From Streptomyces cinnamoneus (GTDB lineage: Bacteria; Actinomycetota; Actinomycetes; Streptomycetales; Streptomycetaceae): a DNA stretch of 55,184 nt. Of this stretch, positions 26,669 to 34,772 are shown one piece after another (position 1 is the first letter of the stretch; every line of letters starts with the position of its first letter). The notes under the pieces are model-generated. The model searched no databases, was not told where the DNA came from, and worked only from the letters and a program-made list of their open reading frames with translations. Position numbers and translations under genes: made by a program. The stretch spans positions 1 to 55,184 of the forward strand of contig NZ_BMVB01000030.1 in NCBI RefSeq assembly GCF_014650495.1. Reading direction: 5' to 3'.

Positions 26669-28117
26669 CTACGCCTCCCGCTGCGTCTTCCTCGTGTGCA
26701 ACTGGCGTGCCACCTCGGCAATCGAACCGGACAGCGAGGGGTACACCGTGAACGCGTTCGCGATCTGCTCCACGGTCAGATTGTTGTCGACCGCGATCGA
26801 GATCGGATGAATCAGCTCGCTGGCCCGGGGCGAGACGACCACACCACCGACCACGATGCCCGTGCCGGGACGGCAGAACATCTTCACGAAACCATCCCGA
26901 ATACCTTGCATCTTCGCTCGCGGATTGCGCAGCAACGGAAGCTTCACGACACGCGCGTCAATCAGACCGCTGTCGACATCGGCCTGCGTATACCCGACCG
27001 TAGCAATCTCGGGATCCGTAAATACGTTCGCGGATACAGCCTTGAGATTGAGCGGGGCGACCGTGTCGCCGAGGAAGTGGTACATCGCGATCCGGCCCTG
27101 CATCGCCGCGACCGACGCCAGCGCCAGCACGCCCGTGCAGTCACCGGCGGCGTAGACGCCCGGCGCGCTGGTGCGCGAGACCCGGTCCGTCCAGATGTGC
27201 CCGGACTCCTTGAGCCGGACCCCGGCCTCCTCCAGGCCGATCCCCTCGGTGTTCGGGATCGAGCCCACCGCCATGAGGCAGTGCGTGCCGCTGATGACGC
27301 GCCCGTCGGCCAGCGTCACCTCGACCCGGTCCCCCACCCGCTTCGCGGACTGGGCCCGCGAACGCGCCATCACGTTCATGCCGCGCCGCCGGAAGACGTC
27401 CTCCAGCACCGCCGCGGCGTCGGGGTCCTCGCCCGGCAGCACCCGGTCCCGCGACGACACCAGCGTCACCTTGGAGCCGAGCGCCTGGTAGGCGCCGGCG
27501 AACTCCGCACCGGTCACACCGGAACCGACCACGATGAGCTCCGCGGGGAGCTCGTCCAGGTCGTAGACCTGCGTCCAGTTCAGGATCCGCTCGCCGTCCG
27601 GCAGCGCGTCGGGGACCTCCCGGGGGTGCGCACCCGTCGCGATCAGGACGGCGTCCGCGGGCAGCGTCTCCTCGGCGCCGTCGGCGGACGTCACCACCAC
27701 CCGGCGCGAGCCGTCCGCCGCCTGGTGCGGCTCCAGCCGTCCCCGGCCGCGCAGCACGCGCCCGCCGGCCCGGGTCACGGAAGCGGTGATGTCGTGCGAC
27801 TGCGCCAGCGCGAGCCGCTTCACACGCCGGTTGACCTTGCCCAGGTCCACGCCGACCACGCCGGCCGCCTGCTCCAGCGGCGGCGTGTCGTCGGCGACGA
27901 TGATCCCCAGCTCCTCGTACGAGGAGTCGAAGGTCGTCATCACCTCGGCCGTCGCGATAAGAGTCTTCGAGGGTACGCAGTCGGTCAGTACCGACGCCCC
28001 GCCCAGACCGTCGCAGTCGACGACGGTCACCTCCGCGCCGAGCTGAGCGGCGACGAGCGCCGCCTCATAGCCGCCGGGTCCGCCACCGATGATCACGATC
28101 CGAGTCACGTACTCCAT
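26669..28117 (-). CDS. NAD(P)H-quinone dehydrogenase-like flavoprotein (LpdA type)
   Basis: 482 aa, flavoprotein disulfide-reductase family. The FAD-binding GGGPGGYEAALVAAQLGAEV motif opens the protein; the NAD(P)-binding GSGVTGAEFAGAYQALGSKV is in the middle, with PGVYAAGDCTGVLAL and the C-terminal dimer domain. The redox CxxxxC pair is not intact: the segment reads GGASVLTDCVPSKT, one Cys only, so it cannot cycle a disulfide. This matches the mycobacterial LpdA (Rv3303c) group, known to reduce quinones with NAD(P)H. A lone gene, divergent from the gamma-glutamylcyclotransferase-like gene. Confidence 0.92.
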   Translation of the reverse strand: MEYVTRIVIIGGGPGGYEAALVAAQLGAEVTVVDCDGLGGASVLTDCVPSKTLIATAEVMTTFDSSYEELGIIVADDTPPLEQAAGVVGVDLGKVNRRVKRLALAQSHDITASVTRAGGRVLRGRGRLEPHQAADGSRRVVVTSADGAEETLPADAVLIATGAHPREVPDALPDGERILNWTQVYDLDELPAELIVVGSGVTGAEFAGAYQALGSKVTLVSSRDRVLPGEDPDAAAVLEDVFRRRGMNVMARSRAQSAKRVGDRVEVTLADGRVISGTHCLMAVGSIPNTEGIGLEEAGVRLKESGHIWTDRVSRTSAPGVYAAGDCTGVLALASVAAMQGRIAMYHFLGDTVAPLNLKAVSANVFTDPEIATVGYTQADVDSGLIDARVVKLPLLRNPRAKMQGIRDGFVKMFCRPGTGIVVGGVVVSPRASELIHPISIAVDNNLTVEQIANAFTVYPSLSGSIAEVARQLHTRKTQREA

Positions 28118-28281
28118 TGTCCCGCACCCATCAAAGTGACTCCTTCCGGGGCCTCCCTACGCGCTCGGCGCGCCGATCCGTGCGAACTCTGTACGAATTC
28201 CGACAGAAAGTTCCGCCCGAGCCTCCCTTCGAGATTGCCACCCCAAATGCCCTCCCGCCTCACTCACGTACCCTCGGAACC

Positions 28282-28719
28282 ATGTCGCTCTACGCCGCGT
28301 ACGCCGGCAACCTCGACGCGCGGCTGATGACCCGCCGCGCACCTCACTCACCACTGCGCGGCACCGGCTGGCTCAACGGCTGGCGGCTCACGTTCGGCGG
28401 GGAGCAGATGGGGTGGGAGGGCGCACTCGCCACCATCGTGGAAGCACCCCGCTCGCAGGTCTTCGTGGCCCTCTACGACATCGCTCCGATGGACGAGGAC
28501 TCGATGGACCGTTGGGAGGGCGTCGGCCTGGACATCTACCGCCGCATGCGTGTCCGCGTGCACACTCTGGACGGTGAGGAGCCAGCCTGGGTCTATGTCC
28601 TCAACGGTTACGAAGGCGGTCTGCCCTCCGCCCGCTACCTCGGCGAGATCGCCGACGCCGCCGAATCCGCCGGCGCGCCCCACGACTACGTCATGGAGCT
28701 GCGCAAGCGTCCGTGCTGA
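28282..28719 (+). CDS. Gamma-glutamylcyclotransferase-fold protein
   Basis: 145 aa. Starts SLYAAYAGNLDARLM, corresponding to the YxSNL substrate loop of the GGCT fold, then GWRLTFGG, a FVALYDIAPMDEDSMDRWEGV segment carrying the Asp/Glu acid cluster, and VYVLNGYEGGLPSARYLGEIADAAESAG near the C-terminus. GGCT-fold proteins cyclise gamma-glutamyl amines to 5-oxoproline; the substrate of this actinobacterial branch is unknown. 102 bp upstream of purine nucleoside phosphorylase on the same strand, but the operator of that gene lies between, so they are probably separate transcripts. Confidence 0.82.
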   Translation: MSLYAAYAGNLDARLMTRRAPHSPLRGTGWLNGWRLTFGGEQMGWEGALATIVEAPRSQVFVALYDIAPMDEDSMDRWEGVGLDIYRRMRVRVHTLDGEEPAWVYVLNGYEGGLPSARYLGEIADAAESAGAPHDYVMELRKRPC

Positions 28720-28781
28720 AGGTGACGATTGCATCTCGTCGCAAAGCACAAAGCAACAATCGGAACACCGTAACCAGCGAC

Positions 28782-28795
28782 ATCTACGCGCGTAG
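28782..28795. promoter_or_regulatory. Palindromic operator upstream of purine nucleoside phosphorylase
   Basis: ATCTACGCGCGTAG, containing the perfect 12-bp palindrome CTACGCGCGTAG (28784-28795), 25 bp before the start codon. The identical 14-mer occurs before deoC (37006-37019) and before adenosine deaminase (48426-48439). Likely site of a nucleoside-catabolism repressor; the DeoR-family protein of this window is the nearest candidate. Confidence 0.72.
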
Positions 28796-28820
28796 GCCAT
28801 CAGCGGTTACCCTCGTCCGC

Positions 28821-29642
28821 GTGAACGCTTCTGTTACCCCCGACATCCAGGCCGACCCGTACGCCGCGGCCGACGCCGCCGCCGCCCGCCTGCGCGAGCT
28901 CACGGGCGCCGAGACCCACGACGTCGCCCTGGTCATGGGCTCCGGCTGGGTCCCCGCCACCGAGGCGCTCGGCGCCCCCGAGGCCGAGTTCCCGGTCACC
29001 GAGCTGCCCGGCTTCACGCCGGCCGCCGTCGCGGGCCACGCGGGCACGATCCGCTCCTACAAGGTCAACGACAAGCGCGCGCTCGTCTTCCTCGGCCGTA
29101 CGCACTACTACGAGGGCCGCGGCGTCGCCGCCGTCGTGCACGGTGTCCGCACCTCCGTCGCCGCCGGCTGCAAGACCGTCGTCCTGACCAACGGCTGCGG
29201 CGGCCTCCGCGACGGCATGCGCCCCGGCCAGCCCGTGCTGATCAGCGACCACATCAACATGACGGCGACCTCGCCGATCGTGGGCGCCAACTTCGTCGAC
29301 CTCACCGACCTGTACTCGCCGCGCCTGCGCGCCCTGTGCCAGGAGGTCGACGAGACCCTCGAAGAGGGCGTCTACGTCCAGCTCCCCGGCCCGCACTACG
29401 AGACCCCGGCCGAGATCAAGATGGTCCGCACCCTCGGCGGCGACCTCGTCGGCATGTCCACCACCCTCGAAGCGATCGCGGCCCGCGAGGCCGGCGCCGA
29501 GGTCCTGGGCATCTCCCTCGTGACCAACCTCGCCGCGGGCATGACGGGCGAGCCGCTGAACCACGAAGAGGTCCTGGAGGCCGGCCGCGACGCCGCTGCC
29601 CGCATGGGCTCGCTCCTGGCCCAGGTCCTGCCGAAGCTCTGA
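28821..29642 (+). CDS. Purine nucleoside phosphorylase
   Basis: 273 aa from GTG 28821. Trimeric-type PNP: phosphate loop MGSGWV (39-44), GRTHYYEG, LTNGCGGLRDGM, the QLPGPHYETPAEI segment, GMSTTLEAIAAREAGAEVLGISLVTNLAAGM with the purine-binding Glu/Asn. Converts inosine and guanosine (and deoxy forms) plus phosphate into base and (deoxy)ribose-1-phosphate, in the cytoplasm. The phosphohexomutase just downstream, deoC and adenosine deaminase in this window complete a salvage route. A U-tract terminator follows. Confidence 0.95.
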   Translation: MNASVTPDIQADPYAAADAAAARLRELTGAETHDVALVMGSGWVPATEALGAPEAEFPVTELPGFTPAAVAGHAGTIRSYKVNDKRALVFLGRTHYYEGRGVAAVVHGVRTSVAAGCKTVVLTNGCGGLRDGMRPGQPVLISDHINMTATSPIVGANFVDLTDLYSPRLRALCQEVDETLEEGVYVQLPGPHYETPAEIKMVRTLGGDLVGMSTTLEAIAAREAGAEVLGISLVTNLAAGMTGEPLNHEEVLEAGRDAAARMGSLLAQVLPKL

Positions 29643-29664
29643 CCTTTCCTGCTCCGCGCCGGAG

Positions 29665-29692
29665 GCCCCGCGTCTCCGGCGCGGGGCTTTTT
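29665..29692 (+). terminator. Intrinsic terminator after purine nucleoside phosphorylase
   Basis: Stem GCCCCGCG (29665-29672) / CGCGGGGC (29680-29687), loop TCTCCGG, then TTTTT. One of the few terminators here with a real U-tract. Confidence 0.9.
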
Positions 29693-29785
29693 GCGCGCCC
29701 CAGGCGCGCAGCGCCCACCCGCCCGGAACTGCCCGGCAGCGGGCCGAGGCAGCCCCACCGGCCCGCGGACGCCGAACCGGCCGGA

Positions 29786-29918
29786 GGGGCCGGGGCGGGA
29801 TGGGCCCTGGCAGGGGGCGTGAAGCGTGATTTGCGGCGGCATTGGGGGCACCCTCAACGCTGGGCCCGTCCGCCGTAAATCATGCAGCCCCCAGAAGGGC
29901 CCGTCCCGCCCCGGCCCC
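29786..29918. repeat. Long-hairpin repeat element, copy 1
   Basis: 133-bp imperfect inverted repeat. The outer stem of 22 bp (29786-29807 with 29897-29918) has only one wobble-type mismatch. The inner stem of 16 bp, 29824-29839 (GCGTGATTTGCGGCGG) with 29870-29885 (CCGCCGTAAATCATGC), pairs at every position allowing two G-U. It shares GGGATGGGCCCTGGCAGGGG and CCCCCAGAAGGGCCCGTCCC blocks with the copies at 31710 and 33212 but differs in the stems with paired changes. It lies in the 5' region of the phosphohexomutase gene. Confidence 0.85.
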
Positions 29919-29982
29919 GCCCCCGAACGCACTGCACCGCACCGCACCCATGCGCACCCCCAAAGACCTCCGGAGGAAAACC

Positions 29983-31668
29983 GTGGAGCGAGACCTCATC
30001 GCACAGGCCCAGGCATGGCTCGCCGAGGACCCCGACCCCGAGACCCGCGACGAGCTCGCGCGGCTCATCGACGCCGGTGACCTCACCGAGCTGGGCAACC
30101 GATTCGCCGGCACCCTCCAGTTCGGCACCGCCGGCCTCCGCGGGGAACTCGGCGCCGGCCCCATGCGCATGAACCGCGCCGTCGTCATCCGCGCCGCCGC
30201 CGGCCTGGCCGCCTACCTGAACGAGCAGGGCCACACCGGTGGCACCGTCGTCATCGGCTACGACGCCCGCTACAAGTCCGCGGACTTCGCGCTGGACACG
30301 GCCGCGGTCATGGTGGGCGCCGGCCTGAAGGCCGCGCTGCTCCCCAGGCCCCTGCCCACCCCCGTCCTGGCCTTCGCGATCCGCCACCTCGGCGCCGTGG
30401 CCGGCATCGAGGTCACCGCCAGCCACAACCCGCCGCGCGACAACGGCTACAAGGTCTACCTCGGCGACGGCTCCCAGATCGTGCCACCCGCCGACGCGGG
30501 CATCGCCGCCGAGATCGCCGCCGTCGCGAGCCTCAACGACGTGCCGCGGCCCTCCGCCGGCTGGGAGACCCTCAGCGAGGACGCCGTGGTCGGCGCCTAC
30601 CTGGAGCGCACCGACGCCGTCCTGACCGGCGGCTCCCCCCGCGACGTCCGCGTCGTCTACACCCCGATGCACGGCGTCGGCCGGGACGTCCTGACCGCCG
30701 CCTTCGCCCGCGCCGGGTTCCCGGCGCCGGCCGTGGTCGCGGAGCAGGCCGAGCCCGACCCGGACTTCCCGACGGTCGCCTTCCCGAACCCGGAGGAGCC
30801 GGGCGCGATGGACCTCGCCTTCGCGACGGCCCGCGCGGCCGCGGAGGCGGGCGACGCGCCCGACATCATCATCGCCAACGACCCCGACGCCGACCGCTGC
30901 GCCGTGGCCGTACCGGCCCCCGACACCGTCGAGGGCTGGCGCATGCTGCGCGGCGACGAGGTGGGCGCGCTGCTGGCCACGCACCTGGTGCACAAGAGCG
31001 CCCGGGGCACGTTCGCGACGACGATCGTCTCGTCCCAGCTGCTGTCGCGGATCGCGGCCGCGGCCGCCGGGGCGTCGTACGAGGAGACGCTGACGGGCTT
31101 CAAGTGGCTCGCCCGGGTGGACGGCCTGCGGTACGCGTACGAGGAGGCGCTGGGCTACTGCGTCGACCCGGAGGGCGTGCGGGACAAGGACGGCATCACG
31201 GCCGCGCTGCTCGCCGCGGAGCTGACGGCGGAGCTGAAGGCGTCCGGGCGGACGCTGAGCGACCTGCTGGACGACCTGGCGGTCGAGCACGGGCTGCACG
31301 CCACGGACCAGCTGTCGGTGCGGGTGGAGGACCTGTCGCTGATCGGTGCGGCGATGCGCCGTCTGCGGGAGCAGCCGCCGACCGTTCTGGCCGGACTGCA
31401 CGTGGTGTCGGCGGAGGACCTGACGAAGGGCACGGAGTCGCTGCCGCCGACGGACGGCCTGCGGTACGCCCTGGCGGGCGACGAGGCGGGTGCGGTGTCG
31501 GGGGCACGGGTGATCGTGCGGCCCAGCGGCACGGAGCCGAAGCTGAAGTGCTACCTGGAGGTCGTGGTGCCGGTGGCGGCGTCCGCTGCGCTCGCGGATG
31601 CGCGGGGGCGTGCGGCCGAGGTGCTGGCGGCGATCAAGACGGACCTGGCGCGGGCTGCGGGCATCTGA
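29983..31668 (+). CDS. Phosphomannomutase/phosphoglucomutase family (phosphopentomutase-like role possible)
   Basis: 561 aa from GTG 29983, with GGAGG six bases upstream; an ATG at 29950 has no SD. Alpha-D-phosphohexomutase family: phosphoserine loop TASHNPP (145-151, Ser147), metal-binding DPDADR, sugar-binding EEALGYC, phosphate-binding RPSGTEPKLK near the C-terminus. The long form (about 560 aa) is the PGM2-like group, which in several organisms acts on (deoxy)ribose-1-phosphate as a phosphopentomutase. Its position between purine nucleoside phosphorylase and deoC supports the pentomutase role: ribose-1-phosphate to ribose-5-phosphate. That function is inferred. Confidence 0.93.
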   Translation: MERDLIAQAQAWLAEDPDPETRDELARLIDAGDLTELGNRFAGTLQFGTAGLRGELGAGPMRMNRAVVIRAAAGLAAYLNEQGHTGGTVVIGYDARYKSADFALDTAAVMVGAGLKAALLPRPLPTPVLAFAIRHLGAVAGIEVTASHNPPRDNGYKVYLGDGSQIVPPADAGIAAEIAAVASLNDVPRPSAGWETLSEDAVVGAYLERTDAVLTGGSPRDVRVVYTPMHGVGRDVLTAAFARAGFPAPAVVAEQAEPDPDFPTVAFPNPEEPGAMDLAFATARAAAEAGDAPDIIIANDPDADRCAVAVPAPDTVEGWRMLRGDEVGALLATHLVHKSARGTFATTIVSSQLLSRIAAAAAGASYEETLTGFKWLARVDGLRYAYEEALGYCVDPEGVRDKDGITAALLAAELTAELKASGRTLSDLLDDLAVEHGLHATDQLSVRVEDLSLIGAAMRRLREQPPTVLAGLHVVSAEDLTKGTESLPPTDGLRYALAGDEAGAVSGARVIVRPSGTEPKLKCYLEVVVPVAASAALADARGRAAEVLAAIKTDLARAAGI

Positions 31669-31709
31669 CGCCTGCGTCTCGCGTCCCGCGTCCCGCTTCC
31701 GTTCCCGTG

Positions 31710-31871
31710 CCGTTGTGGTGCGGGGGCGGGGCGGGGCGGCAGGGGACGGGCCCTTCTGGGGGCTGGATTATTTACGGCAACGGTCAGCCGTTCAGGTTGC
31801 CCGGAACGTCGCCGCAAATAACCCTTACGCCCCCTGCCAGGGCCCATCCCCTACCGCCCCACCCCGCCCCC
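31710..31871. repeat. Long-hairpin repeat element, copy 2 (left arm of the inverted repeat)
   Basis: 162 bp whose reverse complement matches 33212-33373 at 161 of 162 positions; the only difference is A versus G in CCCCTRCCGCCCC. Internally it is itself a long hairpin (arms about 32 bp at 31722-31753 and 31840-31871). It lies at the convergent 3' ends of the phosphohexomutase gene and the PH-domain gene. Confidence 0.93.
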
Positions 31872-31931
31872 TCCCGCCGTCGGGCGAGTGCGGCACCGAA
31901 CGGCACCGGGTCATCGGGCGCATGCCGGGGG

Positions 31932-32519
31932 TCAGATCACCGCGGCCAGTACCGCCAGCAGCACCAAGCCGATGGCGGACGGCACCATCAGTTCGTACGC
32001 CCAGCGCACGCTGGGCTGGCCCTGGGCGCCCTCGTTCGACGCGCAGCGCTCGGCGAGCTCGCCTAGATCGGCGATGGCCTGGTCGGACGGGGCGCGCAGC
32101 GGCCCGTCCTGGGAGCCGGACCCCTGCCGGCGCGTCGCCCGCTTGCGCTGGCGCAGGGACACCGGGATGGCCCACAGCTGGTACTTCGCCCCGCCGGCGA
32201 GCACCTCGCTGGAGTAACCGGCCCGGACGGCCTCGACGCAGGCCCACGGCAGTGTGATCGTGCGGAACGGGTTCCGCACCAGCAGCCGCTCCTCCCCCGC
32301 CCACACCGCGGGCCGCAGCGTGAACGCGATGATCAGCGGCACCGCGAAGAGCAGGCCCGCCAGAGCGAGCCAGGGCGCGTCGCCCTCGCCGCTCACGATC
32401 GCGTCGCCTCCCAGCCACGCGGCCAGCGCCAGTAGGAGCACACCGCCGCCGATGCCGCCGGAGGAGCGGTAGCACCGCTCGGCGTATTCCTGGCCGGGGG
32501 CGTCAGGGGATCTCGTCAT
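31932..32519 (-). CDS. Membrane protein with bacterial PH domain
   Basis: 195 aa. Two N-terminal transmembrane helices (GGGVLLLALAAWLGGDAI and LALAGLLFAVPLIIAFTL), a soluble PH-like segment (EERLLVRNPFRTITLPWACVEAVRAGYSSEV, then YQLWAIPVSLRQRKR), and a C-terminal helix LMVPSAIGLVLLAVLAAVI. This is the layout of actinobacterial PH domain-containing proteins of unknown role. 18 bp downstream of the class F sortase gene, so in its operon; both genes lie between the 162-bp inverted repeats. Confidence 0.85.
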   Translation of the reverse strand: MTRSPDAPGQEYAERCYRSSGGIGGGVLLLALAAWLGGDAIVSGEGDAPWLALAGLLFAVPLIIAFTLRPAVWAGEERLLVRNPFRTITLPWACVEAVRAGYSSEVLAGGAKYQLWAIPVSLRQRKRATRRQGSGSQDGPLRAPSDQAIADLGELAERCASNEGAQGQPSVRWAYELMVPSAIGLVLLAVLAAVI

Positions 32520-32537
32520 GGCGCCGATTCTGCACGA

Positions 32538-33173
32538 CTACGCGCGGGGGGTGGCAGCCGTGGTCGAGGTGAGGTCGGCGTACAGGACGATGTTGTCCGG
32601 CCGGTGGCCGTCACGGAGGTCGCCGCCGCAGGTGATGAGGCGCAGCTCGGGGCGGTCGGTGTTGCCGTAGACCTTCTGGGTGGGGAAGTTCTTCTTGTCG
32701 ACCTGCTGCAGCTCGCGGACGGTGAAGGTCGCGGTCGAGCCGTCGGCGCGGGTGACGGTGATGCGGTCGCCGGTCCTGACCTTGGCGATGTCCTTGAGGA
32801 CGGCCGGCCCCTCGGCGGTGTCGTAGTGGCCGATGAGGACGGCGGGGCCGGTCTCGCCGGGGGTGACGCCCTTGTCGTACCAGCCGATGCGGTCGGCCTG
32901 CTCGACGGAGGGCACCTCGACGGTGCCGTCGTCGGCGAGCCCGAGGTCGAGGATGGGGCCGGCGTCGACGGAGGCCGCCGGGATGGTGACGCGGACGGGC
33001 TTGGAGGCGGCCAGCCCGGGGACGGCGGCGGGGCGGGGCGCGGTGGTGGCCGAGACGTGGGCGCCGGCCTTGGCCGTGTGCGAGCCGTTGCCGCAGGCGA
33101 GCAGCCCGCCGCCGAGGGCGACGGCGAGCAGCGCGGCCGCGGCGGCCCGGCGGGGACGGGAGGACAGGGACAT
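32538..33173 (-). CDS. Class F sortase
   Basis: 211 aa from ATG 33173. An N-terminal signal/anchor ends in LLAC (Cys27), so it may be a lipoprotein rather than a simple membrane anchor. The sortase domain has catalytic His116 in LIGHYDT, Cys182 in LITCGGD and Arg191 in GHRPDNIVLYA, all in the right order; class F assignment rests on the GHYDT pattern and short length. Sortases cut a C-terminal sorting motif and link the protein to peptidoglycan. Two nearby genes on the same strand encode surface proteins with a shared C-terminal signal and are likely substrates. The 5' leader contains hairpin copy 3. Confidence 0.92.
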   Translation of the reverse strand: MSLSSRPRRAAAAALLAVALGGGLLACGNGSHTAKAGAHVSATTAPRPAAVPGLAASKPVRVTIPAASVDAGPILDLGLADDGTVEVPSVEQADRIGWYDKGVTPGETGPAVLIGHYDTAEGPAVLKDIAKVRTGDRITVTRADGSTATFTVRELQQVDKKNFPTQKVYGNTDRPELRLITCGGDLRDGHRPDNIVLYADLTSTTAATPRA

Positions 33174-33211
33174 GTGGGGCTCCTGGCAGGGGAAGCCGGC
33201 CGCCGGGCGGA

Positions 33212-33373
33212 GGGGGCGGGGTGGGGCGGCAGGGGATGGGCCCTGGCAGGGGGCGTAAGGGTTATTTGCGGCGACGTTCCGGGCAACCTGAACGGCTGAC
33301 CGTTGCCGTAAATAATCCAGCCCCCAGAAGGGCCCGTCCCCTGCCGCCCCGCCCCGCCCCCGCACCACAACGG
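33212..33373. repeat. Long-hairpin repeat element, copy 3 (right arm of the inverted repeat)
   Basis: Near-identical inverted copy of 31710-31871. Inner stem GGTTATTTGCGGCGACG (33260-33276) pairs with CGTTGCCGTAAATAATCC (33301-33318) with one bulge; outer arms 33212-33243 and 33330-33361. It starts 39 bp upstream of the sortase start codon and ends 13 bp before the stop of the next gene. Confidence 0.93.
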
Positions 33374-33385
33374 AACGGTGACCGG

Positions 33386-34582
33386 TCAGACGCCGGCGCG
33401 AACGGCGCGGCGGCGCAGCACGGCGAAGGCGACACCCGCGGCGCTGACCGAGGCGAGGGCGCCACCGGCCGCGAGGAGCGCGGTGTCGTTGCCCTCACGC
33501 ACGCCCTCGGCACCGGCCGCCACGCCGCCCTGCGGGATGGCCTTGGTCTGGGTCATCTGGGCGGAGGCGTTGCCGGCGGTGGCCTGGGTGGCGGAGCCGC
33601 CCGCCTTGCTGCCGGAGGTGGTGGCCGAGTCCTTGGTGACGCTCTTGGCGAGGACCTCGCCGCGCAGGGCGGTGAGCGTGATGGACATGCCGTTGTACGC
33701 GAAGGTCACGTCCTGGCCGTTGGCCGTGACGGACTTGACGACCTGACCACCGGAGATGATGTCGACGCGGTGGGTCTCGGGACCCGACTCGAAGACCTTC
33801 GCCACGCTGCCGTCGGCAAGGGTCACCGTGCGGTGCAGCCACCAGGAGCCCGCGACCTTCTCGGTGCGGATCTCGCCGCGCAGGGCGGTGAGGGTGAGCT
33901 TCATGCCGTTGTAGTCGAAGGTCACGTCCCGGCCGTTGGCCGTGACGGACTTGACGACCTGACCGCCGGAGACGATGTCGACGCGGTGGGTCTCGGGACC
34001 CGACTCGAAGACCTTGGCGACGCTGCCGTCGTCGAGGGTCACGGTGCGGTGCAGCCACCACGAACCGTAGACCTTCTCGGTGCGGACCTCGCCGCGCAGG
34101 GCGGTGAGCGTGATGGACATGCCGTTGTACGCGAAGGTCACGTCCTGGCCGTTGGCCGTGACGGACTTGACGACCTGACCGCCGGAGACGATGTCGACGC
34201 GGTGGGTCTCGGGACCCGACTCGAAGACCTTGGCGACGCTGCCGTCGTCGAGGGTCACGGTGCGGTGCAGCCACCAGGAGCCGTAGACCTTGTCCTCGCC
34301 CTTGCCGGTCTCGGTCTTCTTGCCCGTCTCGGCCTTGGCTCCGGCGTCCTTCTTGGTGCCGGTGGCGGCCTCGGTCTTCTTCTCCTCCGCCTTGGCGGGC
34401 GTCTTGGTGCCGGCGGTCGGCTCGGTCGCCTTGGTGACGGGGGCGGCCGGGGCGGCGGGAGCCGCGGGCGCGGCCGGCTCCGCCGCGAAGGCGGCGGTCG
34501 GCGCCAGGACGGCGGAGGCGAGTGCGGCGGAGGCGACGGCGGCGCGGAAGGCGATACGGCGGCGCGGGGACATAGCTGACAT
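33386..34582 (-). CDS. Surface protein with three 72-aa repeats and C-terminal anchor signal
   Basis: 398 aa from ATG 34582, with CCAGGAG upstream. Signal peptide with twin Arg-rich start (SAMSPRRRIAFRAAVASAAL), Ala/Pro and Lys/Glu/Thr linkers, then three near-identical 72-residue repeats (about 98-169, 170-241, 242-313; DNA 33644-34291), each starting VYGSWWLHRTVTL or VAGSWWLH and containing ETHRVDI and NGMSITLTAL. The C-terminus has IPQGGVAAGAEG, a hydrophobic stretch and RRRAVRAGV. No LPXTG is present; the PQGGVAAGAEG motif is shared with the gene at 35574 and is a candidate class F sortase signal. Repeats probably form beta-rich modules at the surface; ligand unknown. Confidence 0.82.
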   Translation of the reverse strand: MSAMSPRRRIAFRAAVASAALASAVLAPTAAFAAEPAAPAAPAAPAAPVTKATEPTAGTKTPAKAEEKKTEAATGTKKDAGAKAETGKKTETGKGEDKVYGSWWLHRTVTLDDGSVAKVFESGPETHRVDIVSGGQVVKSVTANGQDVTFAYNGMSITLTALRGEVRTEKVYGSWWLHRTVTLDDGSVAKVFESGPETHRVDIVSGGQVVKSVTANGRDVTFDYNGMKLTLTALRGEIRTEKVAGSWWLHRTVTLADGSVAKVFESGPETHRVDIISGGQVVKSVTANGQDVTFAYNGMSITLTALRGEVLAKSVTKDSATTSGSKAGGSATQATAGNASAQMTQTKAIPQGGVAAGAEGVREGNDTALLAAGGALASVSAAGVAFAVLRRRAVRAGV

Positions 34583-34762
34583 GCTGGACTCCTGGCTGGT
34601 CTGGCCTGGGAAGAAGGGAATTCGCATGCCGCTTCCCTCAGTTCGGGGTTCCTCGTTGTGGTTGAGGCCGGAGAGGTCGGGCGGGGCTGCTGAGAAAAAT
34701 CTTACGGATCACAAGTGATCGAACTTTCTGCTTTTTGTCACCAAACATCGACAGCAAGCGGA
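34441..34762. repeat. 322-bp direct repeat, copy A (signal-peptide codons plus promoter)
   Basis: Nearly identical to 36575-36896. It covers the first about 47 codons of the repeat-protein gene, its leader and upstream region. The promoter-proximal part (34700-34740) diverges between copies while the flanks stay identical. Copy A has GATCACAAGTGATC (34708-34721), an inverted repeat with a 2-base centre. Confidence 0.9.
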
Positions 34763-34772
34763 AGACGTATCG

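Noticed and set aside
31669..31931. Possible small protein inside hairpin copy 2
   Set aside because: The open frame arises in both orientations and both copies from the inverted repeat itself; there is no SD or start context.
33174..33368. Sortase frame extended through the hairpin element
   Set aside because: The added residues are translated repeat DNA that reads the same in the other copy; the signal-peptide start at 33173 is standard.
34708..34721. GATCACAAGTGATC as a CRP-type cAMP receptor site
   Set aside because: It is in only one of the two 322-bp copies and departs from the TGTGA-n6-TCACA pattern; I keep it only as a dyad.
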